A model generated the notes under the pieces. That model did no database searches. It was not told the DNA's origin and saw only the letters and a list, made by a program, of their open reading frames with translations. A stretch of 15,064 nucleotides of DNA from an uncultured Slackia sp. (lineage in GTDB: Bacteria > Actinomycetota > Coriobacteriia > Coriobacteriales > Eggerthellaceae): the NCBI GenBank assembly GCA_937895975.1, contig CALBLG010000116.1, positions 1-15,064 on the forward strand. The letters run 5' to 3'. A program made the position numbers and the translations under genes. Of this stretch, positions 5,595 through 12,921 are shown piece after piece. Numbering within the stretch: position 1 is the stretch's first letter; each line of letters opens with the position of its first letter.

Positions 5595-6563
5595 GTGGGC
5601 GAAATGACAACTCAATATCGGCATACACCGGTCTTGCTCGCCGAGTGCCTCGAACAATTGAAACTAGAAACACAGCACACGTTCGTGGATTCAACGCTCG
5701 GCGGGGCAGGGCATTCCTTCGAGGTTGCCAAAAGGCTGGGGCCGCAAGGCATCTTGATCGGCATCGACCAAGATGAAATGGCTCTGGCAGCCGCGAAAAA
5801 GCGCCTTTCCACGCTTCCCAAGCAGGATGCGTGCGAAGTAATGCTTTTGCGCGGAAACTTCGGCGACTTAGATGAATTGCTCGTGGAAGCGCAGGTCCCC
5901 GGAATCGATGCGATTCTGTTCGATCTCGGCGTTTCCTCGCCGCAACTCGACCTCCCGCAGCGTGGATTCTCGTTTAGGGAAGACGCCTTGCTGGACATGC
6001 GAATGGACCCGGGCAGACAAACCATAACCGCAGCAGAGCTCATCAACACCTTATCCGCAGCAGAGCTCACCCGGATCATCCGCGACAATTCCGACGAGAA
6101 GTGGGCAAGCCGAATCGCGCAATTCATCGTGGAGCGCCGCGCAAGCCATCCCATCGAGACGACGGGCGAGCTTGTGGACATCATCAAGGCGGCCATTCCC
6201 GCGTCGGCTCGACGCGCCGGGGGACACCCCGCAAAAAGGACGTTCCAGGCGTTTCGCATCGAAGTGAACAGCGAGCTCACCGTGCTTCGCCGCGGGCTCG
6301 ACGCCGCTATTCGATGGCTGAATCCAGGCGGTCGCATCGCGGTGATCAGCTACCACTCGCTAGAAGACCGAGCGGTGAAAGAGGCGTTCGCCGAGCATTC
6401 GAGAAAATGCACGTGCCCGCCCGATTTGCCGGTGTGCGTGTGCGGCGCGAACCCCGCGCTGAAAGTTGTCACGCGAAAACCCATTCTGCCTACCGAGGCA
6501 GAGATTGAAGTTAACCCACGCGCCCGCAGCGCCAAGCTGCGAGTCGCGGAGAAGATCCGATAG
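5595..6563 (+). CDS. rsmH: 16S rRNA (cytosine(1402)-N(4))-methyltransferase RsmH
   Basis: Uses S-adenosylmethionine to N4-methylate C1402 of 16S rRNA in the ribosomal P site (formerly MraW). The 322 aa match the family. Visible features: the N-terminal HTPVLLAECLEQL (10-22), the SAM-binding region FVDSTLGGAGHS (30-41) with GIDQDEMAL (56-64), LFDLGVSSPQLD (108-119), the substrate-domain segment RTFQAFRIEVNSEL (215-228) and GGRIAVISYHSLEDRAVK (245-262). A CxC...CxC set (Cys272, 274, 281, 283) is present, as in many relatives. GTG 5595 is chosen because AGGAG (5583-5587) is 7 bases upstream; ATG 5604, three residues later, is too far from it. That site overlaps the mraZ stop codon, so translation is probably coupled. 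Confidence 0.96.
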   Translation: MGEMTTQYRHTPVLLAECLEQLKLETQHTFVDSTLGGAGHSFEVAKRLGPQGILIGIDQDEMALAAAKKRLSTLPKQDACEVMLLRGNFGDLDELLVEAQVPGIDAILFDLGVSSPQLDLPQRGFSFREDALLDMRMDPGRQTITAAELINTLSAAELTRIIRDNSDEKWASRIAQFIVERRASHPIETTGELVDIIKAAIPASARRAGGHPAKRTFQAFRIEVNSELTVLRRGLDAAIRWLNPGGRIAVISYHSLEDRAVKEAFAEHSRKCTCPPDLPVCVCGANPALKVVTRKPILPTEAEIEVNPRARSAKLRVAEKIR

Positions 6564-6634
6564 GCGCCGCGAGGGGCCAATGAGGGTCGATAAGCCGACT
6601 GAAAACGCAGCCTAAACACAGAAAGGAGGCCGGC

Positions 6635-7120
6635 ATGAGCACACGCGATTCATACCGTGCCTCCCGGTCGGCTTACATTCATGGCAGCGCGGCGCCCGAT
6701 TTGCGCCACGCGTCAAATCCCGATATCAATGTGGTCGAGGGCCGTCGCCGTGCGGCTGAATCGGCCGGCGTTCCCGAAAGCGTGTTCGGCGTCGTTCGCG
6801 TTGCGCTGCTCGTTGCCGTCGTGGTGGCGTTTTTGTGCTGCCTGCGCGTTGGCATTGCGGCGCTCAGCGTGTCGACCACCATCGCGACGAACGATTTGTC
6901 CACGCAAATCGCGAACGAGAGAACCGCGGGCAACGATCTTGAAGTGCAGCAGAGCCAGCTGTCCAATTCCATGCATATTCGCATTGCCGCTGAAGGCCTG
7001 GGCATGGCCGCGCCTGCCGCGACAGAGGCCGTCGAGCTTGGGGCCGACGTCGTGGCAACCGACGCCTCAGGCAACCTTTCGCTCTCGGGCAGCTTGTCGT
7101 CCATGGCCAACCAAGGCTAG
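6635..7120 (+). CDS. ftsL: Cell division protein FtsL (FtsL/DivIC-like)
   Basis: A small bitopic divisome protein that, with its DivIC/FtsB partner and FtsQ, links the early divisome to FtsW and FtsI. The 161 aa show a polar cytoplasmic N terminus (1-48), one transmembrane helix (about 51-76, Val/Ala/Leu-rich), an extracytoplasmic helical segment likely to form a coiled coil (about 80-118), then IRIAAEGLGMAAP (115-127), which resembles the conserved end of the FtsL/DivIC coiled coil. A Ser/Gly/Ala-rich tail follows. Sequence conservation in this family is low, so position between rsmH and ftsI carries much of the assignment. The start has an excellent AAAGGAGG (6622-6629) 5 bases upstream. 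The 71-base gap after rsmH holds nothing else recognisable. Confidence 0.85.
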   Translation: MSTRDSYRASRSAYIHGSAAPDLRHASNPDINVVEGRRRAAESAGVPESVFGVVRVALLVAVVVAFLCCLRVGIAALSVSTTIATNDLSTQIANERTAGNDLEVQQSQLSNSMHIRIAAEGLGMAAPAATEAVELGADVVATDASGNLSLSGSLSSMANQG

Positions 7121-7129
7121 GTTGCTGCC

Positions 7130-8821
7130 GTGCCTCGCGAAACTCGACGCACGTCGCCGGCGGTCAACGCCCCCTCCAGTCGCACGGGCTGGCTTATCGC
7201 GGCATTGGCGCTCGTCGCCGTTGCCATCGTGATTCGACTCGTGTACCTCCAGGTGATAGTTGCGTCCGACTACAGCGAGCAGGCGGCCGCGTCGCGCACC
7301 GTTTCGGTCGAGCTCTCGCCGCGTCGCGGCACGATTTACGATCGCAACGGCAAGGTTCTGGCTTCAGACGTGCAGGCCACCACAATCTATTGCAATCCCA
7401 AAGAAATCACCGACGTGTCTGGCACCGCCAAGGCTCTGGCCGGCGTGTTGGGCGGCGACGCCTCGCTGTACGAAGGCTCGCTGTCGACCGAAAACACCAC
7501 GTTCGCCTACGTGAAGCGCAAGGTCGACCAAGATAAAGGTGAAGCCGTGCAGGAGCTCGGGCTCGATGGCATCTATTTCTTGGACGACATGAAGCGCGTG
7601 TACCCCTACGGCAGAGTGGGTGGGCAGATTCTTGGCTTGGTGGACGTTGACGACAACGGCCAGACGGGCTTGGAGCTGTACTACGACGACTTGCTGAAAG
7701 GCACGCCGGGCAAGCTGGTGCTTCAACAGGGAGCCTATGGCGTGCCCATTCCCGGCGGCACCGAGGTTGACGAGCCTGCCCAAGATGGCCAAGACATCAT
7801 CCTGTCCATCGACATCGATATGCAGCAATATCTAGAGCAACGCCTCGAACAGGGCGTCGAAGAAATCGGCGGCGACGATGGCTCGGCAGTGCTCTACGAT
7901 GCAGGGTCGGGCGACATCATCGCCATTGCGTCGACTCCGTTGCTCGACCCTTCCGACCGCAATAACATCGAAGAAGGCGCGACGTCCATCAAGGCCATCA
8001 CCTCTCAGTTCGAGCCGGGTTCTATTTTCAAAACCGCATCGTTTTGCGCGATGCTCGAGGCGGGCGGAATTACGCCTCAAACCACGGTGGAATGCCCCGT
8101 GTATCTGCAGGCCGACGAGTACACCGTTTCGGACGCGCACGAACGCGGCGCCACCACCATGACGGCGGCCGAAGTGCTGGCTCAGTCATCGAACGTCGGC
8201 ACTTCGCTGCTCGTGCAGCAGCATCTGGGATTCTCGGCGCTGTACGACAAGATTCGAACGTATGGCTTGAACGATGCGACCGGCGTCGACTATCCCGGCG
8301 AGGCAGAGGGCTACCTGACCGATGTGAGCACGTGGTCGCTCATCCAGTCGTATAACGTGACCTTCGGCCAGGGCGTTTCGCTGAGCCCGCTCATGATCAC
8401 GCGTTTCTACGGTGCCGTGGCCAACGGCGGAGTGGCGTACACGCCCCACTTCCTTACGGCCAAGCCCACGACGGGCGAAGACGTTTCGTGGGATAGCGAA
8501 CAGATTATTCAAAACACTGCCGCCATCGAGCCGCTCACCGAGATGCTCGAGGGGGTTGTGCAGAACGGCACGGGCAAAACGGCCGCTGTGGACGGCTACG
8601 TGACAGCTGGCAAAACGGGTACGGCGGAATATGCCGACGATTCGGGCAGCTACGTGAAAAACATGTACAACCTGGATTTCGTTGGCTTCCTGCCGAACTC
8701 CACCACGAATTTGGTGTGTTTTGTCGGTGTGAACCATGTGCCCTATGAACGAAATACGTGCGCAGTGTTTAAAGATATAATGACCGAAGCGTGCAACCGC
8801 TATAAGATTGTGCAGAAGTAA
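7130..8821 (+). CDS. ftsI: Peptidoglycan DD-transpeptidase FtsI (class B PBP, septal)
   Basis: Crosslinks septal peptidoglycan outside the membrane, in complex with FtsW. The 563 aa comprise a short basic cytoplasmic N terminus, one transmembrane anchor (about 20-42), a pedestal domain starting with RRGTIYDRNGKVLA (65-78), and the penicillin-binding domain. Catalytic motifs are complete: SxxK as S298-I-F-K301 in EPGSIFK, SxN as S353-S-N355 in AQSSNVG, and KTG as K495-T-G-T498 in AGKTGTAE. The C terminus ends soon after the fold, with no PASTA repeats. GTG 7130 begins 9 bases after the ftsL stop; its ribosome binding site is weak, which suggests coupling to ftsL translation. A hairpin follows the stop codon, where murE would be expected in most dcw clusters. 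Confidence 0.95.
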   Translation: MPRETRRTSPAVNAPSSRTGWLIAALALVAVAIVIRLVYLQVIVASDYSEQAAASRTVSVELSPRRGTIYDRNGKVLASDVQATTIYCNPKEITDVSGTAKALAGVLGGDASLYEGSLSTENTTFAYVKRKVDQDKGEAVQELGLDGIYFLDDMKRVYPYGRVGGQILGLVDVDDNGQTGLELYYDDLLKGTPGKLVLQQGAYGVPIPGGTEVDEPAQDGQDIILSIDIDMQQYLEQRLEQGVEEIGGDDGSAVLYDAGSGDIIAIASTPLLDPSDRNNIEEGATSIKAITSQFEPGSIFKTASFCAMLEAGGITPQTTVECPVYLQADEYTVSDAHERGATTMTAAEVLAQSSNVGTSLLVQQHLGFSALYDKIRTYGLNDATGVDYPGEAEGYLTDVSTWSLIQSYNVTFGQGVSLSPLMITRFYGAVANGGVAYTPHFLTAKPTTGEDVSWDSEQIIQNTAAIEPLTEMLEGVVQNGTGKTAAVDGYVTAGKTGTAEYADDSGSYVKNMYNLDFVGFLPNSTTNLVCFVGVNHVPYERNTCAVFKDIMTEACNRYKIVQK

Positions 8822-8842
8822 ACGCCGCCATCGTGCGGCGTT
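8821..8842 (+). terminator. Hairpin after ftsI, possible weak terminator or attenuator
   Basis: AACGCCGC (8821-8828) pairs perfectly with GCGGCGTT (8835-8842) around CATCGT, then TCGCCTGCTT. The first base is the last base of the ftsI stop codon. The T run is short and interrupted, so termination would be partial at best. It lies in the 60-base gap between ftsI and murF. Confidence 0.45.
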
Positions 8843-8881
8843 TCGCCTGCTTAAACTCTCGATTCCGGCAAGGTGGAACGA

Positions 8882-10354
8882 ATGGAACTCGAAATTGGAC
8901 GACTGATTGAAGCGTGCGGGGGCCGCATGCTCGTCTCGCCGGCCGATGATGCCGCCATTGCGCGCGGCCTCACGTGGGATTCGCGCGATGTGGAGCCGGG
9001 CTTTGTATATGCCGCCATTGTGGGCGAGCGCGTCGACGGGCACGCGTTCGTCGAATCGGCTATTCGGGCGGGCGCCGTGTGCGCGCTGTGCTCGGCGGAG
9101 CCTAGCGCTGCCGCCATTGCCGCAGCGCTCGAAGCGGGCGGTTGCATCGTCGTTGTCGAAGACGTGCCTGCCGCCATCGCCGCTATCGCTTCAGCGTGGC
9201 GCGACGAATTGGACGCGACCGTGATAGGCGTTACGGGGTCGGTCGGGAAAACCACCACGAAAGGCCTGGTGCGCGACATTCTGTCCACGAAATACAAGAC
9301 GTGGGCCACAAAGGGCAATTTCAATAACGAGCTCGGCGCTCCCTATACGGTGATTTCCGCGCCCGCCGACACGCAAATGCTCGTGGTGGAAATGGGCATG
9401 GACCGCCCGGGCCAGATCGCGCATCTGGCGGGCATGGCAAAGCCCGATATGGGCATCGTATCCATCGTGGGCACATCGCATCTCGAATACCTTAAAACGC
9501 GCGAGAATATCGCGCTCGCCAAGGCCGAGCTGCTCGATGCGCTGCCCGAAGGCGGCCGGGCGTTCGTGAACGCTTCATGCGATATGACCCCGCTCATGGT
9601 CGAGCATTCCCGTTTGACCCAGCGCGGCGTGAGCGTTTGCGCGTTCTCGTCTGCCGGCGAGCCCGAGGCATCGCTGGGCGCGTGGGCCGCAGGCGATGCG
9701 GTATGGGCCGAAGATATCTCGGTTGATGGCCAGGGCCACCCGCGCTTCACGCTGTGCGCGCGCGGTGCCGGCCTGGTGGGCGAAGGCGAACGCCGGGCGA
9801 GTGCGACGCTGTCGTTACGCGGCGCGCAGAACGTTTCGAACGCATGCGGCGCCGTTGGCGTATGCCTGGCGTGCGGCATGACGTTCGATGAAGTGGTCGC
9901 CGCGCTTGAGGCTGCGCAGCCCGAGGCGGGACGCGCCGAGCTCGTGCGCGCGAAGTGCGGAGCCGTGGTGTTCAACGACGCGTACAACGCCGCTCCCGAA
10001 TCCATGTGCGCCGCCATTGCGACGCTTGCGGCATACGAAGCTTCAGGTCGCCGCATTGCGGTGCTGGGCGACATGGGCGAGTTGGGCTGCGCGAGCGCCG
10101 AGGGCCATGCGCGGGCCGGCCGCGCGGCGGCGTCTGCCGGAATAGATGCGCTGGTGTGCGTGGGCGAGCTCTCGCGCGGCACGGCCCGGGCAGCCGAAGA
10201 AGCAGGCATGCCGCGCGAGAACATCGTGCGCGTCGCGAATGCCGATGAGGCGCTCGCGTATCTTACGAAGAACATCGCCGAGGGCGACGCCGTGCTGGTG
10301 AAGGCCTCGCACTACATGGGCCTAGATCGAGTTGTTGAAGGGATCGTCGAATAA
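8882..10354 (+). CDS. murF: UDP-N-acetylmuramoyl-tripeptide--D-alanyl-D-alanine ligase MurF
   Basis: Adds D-Ala-D-Ala to UDP-MurNAc-tripeptide in the cytoplasm, using ATP. The 490 aa carry an N-terminal uridine-binding domain (LTWDSRDVEPGFVYAAI, 30-46), the ATP-binding central domain with P-loop GVTGSVGKTTT (116-126), the MurF-specific GNFNNELGAPYTV (145-157) and EMGMDRPGQIAHL (170-182), and a C-terminal domain with FNDAYNAAPESM (364-375), VLGDMGELG (394-402) and VLVKASHYMGLDRVVE (471-486). These features separate it from MurE. ATG 8882 is chosen because AGGTGG (8871-8876) lies 5 bases upstream; an in-frame GTG at 8873 would overlap that site. The stop codon shares one base with the mraY start (TAATG). 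Codon use is notably GC-rich. Confidence 0.95.
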   Translation: MELEIGRLIEACGGRMLVSPADDAAIARGLTWDSRDVEPGFVYAAIVGERVDGHAFVESAIRAGAVCALCSAEPSAAAIAAALEAGGCIVVVEDVPAAIAAIASAWRDELDATVIGVTGSVGKTTTKGLVRDILSTKYKTWATKGNFNNELGAPYTVISAPADTQMLVVEMGMDRPGQIAHLAGMAKPDMGIVSIVGTSHLEYLKTRENIALAKAELLDALPEGGRAFVNASCDMTPLMVEHSRLTQRGVSVCAFSSAGEPEASLGAWAAGDAVWAEDISVDGQGHPRFTLCARGAGLVGEGERRASATLSLRGAQNVSNACGAVGVCLACGMTFDEVVAALEAAQPEAGRAELVRAKCGAVVFNDAYNAAPESMCAAIATLAAYEASGRRIAVLGDMGELGCASAEGHARAGRAAASAGIDALVCVGELSRGTARAAEEAGMPRENIVRVANADEALAYLTKNIAEGDAVLVKASHYMGLDRVVEGIVE

Positions 10355-11424
10355 TGCTCAGCTCACTGTTTTCCGCATATCCGTCGTTTCAGGTATTCCT
10401 GGGCTTTGTGGTGGCGGCCGCCATCACCATGATCATCATGCCGGCGTGGATTCGCCTGCTCACGCGCACCCATATCGGCCAGCAAGTTCGCGCCGACGGT
10501 CCCCAGAGCCACCTGGTGAAGCAGGGCACCCCTACTATGGGCGGCGTCATTATGCTGATCGCGATTGTGCTGACAGTGCTGCTCGTGGTGCCACCGTCGT
10601 GGGAGTTCGTGGCGGCGCTTCTGGCCACGCTGGCCACCGCGGCGCTCGGCTTGTTCGACGATGCCGAGAAGGTCATCCATGAACGATCGCTGGGCCTTAC
10701 CCCCAAAGGAAAGCTCATCGGGCAGTTCGCCATCGCCACGCTGTTCACGCTGTATGTGGTGAACTGGCTCGGCATTGCTCCCACCGTGCAGATTCCGTTT
10801 TTGCAGCCGTGGGACTTCGGAATTCTTACCACATCCATTCCGTGCCCGCTGTGCCCCGGCGATGGCATGCTTGATATTCCGTGGCTCTATCTGGTGTTCT
10901 GCTATCTGCTTATCATCGGCATGTCCAATGCCGTGAACCTGACCGACGGCCTTGATGGCTTGGCCGCGGGCACGGTGATGGTGGTCATGATCGTCATGGC
11001 GGCCATCGCGTACCGCGAAAGCATGCTGCCCATGGCCGTGTTCGCCGCGACCATGGCGGGCGCGTGCGTCGGGTTTTTGTGGTTCAACGCGTATCCCGCC
11101 GACATCTTCATGGGCGACACGGGTTCGCTTGCGCTGGGTTCGGCGCTGGCGTGCATCGCCGTCATCACCAAGACCGAGGTGTTCTCGCTGATCATCGGCG
11201 GCCTGTTCGTGGCTGAGGCGTGCTCGGTAATTCTGCAGGTCGTTCATTACAAGCGCACGAAGAAGCGCCTGTTCCTTATGGCGCCGCTGCATCACCACTT
11301 CGAAAAGAAGGGATGGAGTGAAACGAAGGTCGTCATCCGATTCTGGATCGTTTCGGGCGCGCTCGCCGGTTTTGGCTTCGTGCTGTTCTTTATTCAGCCT
11401 ATTGTCATGGGCACCGTCGCGTAA
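10354..11424 (+). CDS. mraY: Phospho-N-acetylmuramoyl-pentapeptide-transferase MraY
   Basis: Integral membrane enzyme that transfers phospho-MurNAc-pentapeptide from UDP to undecaprenyl phosphate, giving lipid I. The 356 aa have about ten hydrophobic helices and the family signatures: GTPTMGGVIML (58-68), the Asp pair D102-D103 in GLFDDAEK, NLTDGLDGLAAG (195-206), NAYPADIFMGDTGSLALG (245-262) and the His triad in APLHHHFEKKGWSE (310-323). The segment QPWDFGILTT...CPLCPGD (151-169) with two close Cys residues is a variable loop. The start overlaps the murF stop codon by one base, so translation is coupled; AAGGG lies 11 bases upstream. murD follows after 24 bases. Confidence 0.97.
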   Translation: MLSSLFSAYPSFQVFLGFVVAAAITMIIMPAWIRLLTRTHIGQQVRADGPQSHLVKQGTPTMGGVIMLIAIVLTVLLVVPPSWEFVAALLATLATAALGLFDDAEKVIHERSLGLTPKGKLIGQFAIATLFTLYVVNWLGIAPTVQIPFLQPWDFGILTTSIPCPLCPGDGMLDIPWLYLVFCYLLIIGMSNAVNLTDGLDGLAAGTVMVVMIVMAAIAYRESMLPMAVFAATMAGACVGFLWFNAYPADIFMGDTGSLALGSALACIAVITKTEVFSLIIGGLFVAEACSVILQVVHYKRTKKRLFLMAPLHHHFEKKGWSETKVVIRFWIVSGALAGFGFVLFFIQPIVMGTVA

Positions 11425-11448
11425 ACCGCCAAGGAAAGGAGTAGCGCC

Positions 11449-12909
11449 ATGGACGCTTCCATCATCGAAGGAACCAAGGCCGCGCCGGAGTGCTGGGGCG
11501 ACGTGCTCATTCTGGGCCTGGGCAAATCGGGCAAGGCCGCCGCGAGCTACTGCTTGAATTTGCTGGGCGGCCGCGTGAATAGCCTTACCATTGCCGCGGG
11601 CGAGAAAAACGATTCGGCGCTTGAATTCGCCGCCGCCTGCGAGGCGCGGGGCGCGCGCGTGTTCTTCGACTTATTCACGTTCGAGAAACATTACGACGTG
11701 TGCATCGCGAGCCCGGGCATTTCGCAATTCTCGCGTTTCTACGAGAACGCGTCCGCCGCATCGGGCGAGGTGATTTCCGAGGTCGAATTCGCATGGCGCG
11801 AGAGCCCGGCCGAAAGCCGTTGGGTGGCCGTGACGGGCACGAACGGCAAAACCACCACCACGTCGCTCATCACGCACATCCTGAAGTGCGCGGGCGAGCG
11901 CGTGGCCGCCGTGGGCAACATCGGCAACACCTGCATCGAGGCCGTGGGCAATCGCGAGGCGGACGTGTACGTGTGCGAGGCGAGCTCGTTCCAGCTGGCC
12001 AGCTGCCGCATGTTCGCGCCCGATGTCGCGGTGCTGCTGAACATCACGCCTGACCATTTGTATTGGCACATGACTTTTGAGGCGTACGCTGAGGCGAAAA
12101 AGCAGGTATACGCGAACCTCTCCAAAAACCACGGCACGCTGGTCATCGACGCGGTGTGCGACGTGACGCGTGCGTGCGTGAAGGAATTCAAAGACGATCC
12201 CAAGCGTGGCTTCAGCTACATTCCCGTTGGATGCGCTGCGGGCATCGACCATTCCATGAAAGAAGCTTGCGGCTCCGATAATGCGGCGTTTCTCGACGGT
12301 GCCATGCTGCGCGTCGACGTCGATGGCGCGAAGACCGATTTGGTTACCGTGGGCGAGCTGCGCATCAAAGGCGAGCACAACGTGTCCAACGCGCTGGCTT
12401 CTGCGGCTGCGGCGCTCGCGTGCGGCGTGATTCCCGCGCAGGTGCGCGAGGGTCTGACGACGTTCGAGCCGCTCGAGCATCGCTTGGAGCCGTGCGGTGA
12501 AATCAACGGCGTCAAATTCGTGAACGACTCGAAGGCAACCAATGTCGATGCGACGCTGAAGGCGCTTTCGGCCTTTGCCCCGGGCACGGCCATCTTCTTG
12601 CTGGGCGGCCACGACAAGGGCACCGACCTCGATGACCTTGTTGCCGAGTGCGACGCGAAATGCAAGGCCGTGGTGTGCTTCGGCGCCGCTGGCGAGCGAT
12701 TCTTCAACGCATTTGACGGCGCGAAGGTTCCCCATGTCCGCGTCGACCATATGGAAGATGCCCTCGATACGGCCATCGGCATGGCGGGGGAGGGCGACGA
12801 AGTGGTTCTGTCGCCGGCGTGCTCGTCGTTCGACGAGTTCGATTCGTTCGAACATCGCGGCAAAGTGTTCAAGCAGCTCGTGGCGTTTCGCGCCAGCAAC
12901 GCTCGCTAA
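11449..12909 (+). CDS. murD: UDP-N-acetylmuramoyl-L-alanine--D-glutamate ligase MurD
   Basis: ATP-dependent cytoplasmic ligase that adds D-Glu to UDP-MurNAc-L-Ala. The 486 aa show an N-terminal Rossmann-like domain (LILGLGKSGKAAASY, 20-34), the P-loop VTGTNGKTTTTS (128-139), VGNIGNTCIE (155-164), ASSFQLA (178-184), NITPDHLYWH (198-207), the region around AKKQV (216-220) where the family has its carbamylated lysine, and a C-terminal domain with PLEHRLE (341-347), FVNDSKATNVDAT (357-369), LLGGHDKGTDL (384-394) and LSPACSSFDEFDSFEHRG (454-471). It is slightly longer than the usual 440-460 aa, with extra sequence near 260-285. The start is fixed by AAAGGAG (11435-11441), 7 bases upstream. ftsW begins 12 bases after the stop codon. 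Confidence 0.95.
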   Translation: MDASIIEGTKAAPECWGDVLILGLGKSGKAAASYCLNLLGGRVNSLTIAAGEKNDSALEFAAACEARGARVFFDLFTFEKHYDVCIASPGISQFSRFYENASAASGEVISEVEFAWRESPAESRWVAVTGTNGKTTTTSLITHILKCAGERVAAVGNIGNTCIEAVGNREADVYVCEASSFQLASCRMFAPDVAVLLNITPDHLYWHMTFEAYAEAKKQVYANLSKNHGTLVIDAVCDVTRACVKEFKDDPKRGFSYIPVGCAAGIDHSMKEACGSDNAAFLDGAMLRVDVDGAKTDLVTVGELRIKGEHNVSNALASAAAALACGVIPAQVREGLTTFEPLEHRLEPCGEINGVKFVNDSKATNVDATLKALSAFAPGTAIFLLGGHDKGTDLDDLVAECDAKCKAVVCFGAAGERFFNAFDGAKVPHVRVDHMEDALDTAIGMAGEGDEVVLSPACSSFDEFDSFEHRGKVFKQLVAFRASNAR

Positions 12910-12921
12910 AGCGGGGCGCTG

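Noticed and set aside
6028..6069. 15-bp exact direct repeat CCGCAGCAGAGCTCA inside rsmH
   Set aside because: It encodes AAEL twice in a helical part of RsmH where similar residues are normal in relatives, so it is best explained as codon reuse and not as a mobile or regulatory repeat.
8882..10354. Possibility that the murF gene is really murE
   Set aside because: GNFNNELGAP, EMGMDRPGQIA and the C-terminal VLVKASHYMGLDRVV are MurF-type signatures.
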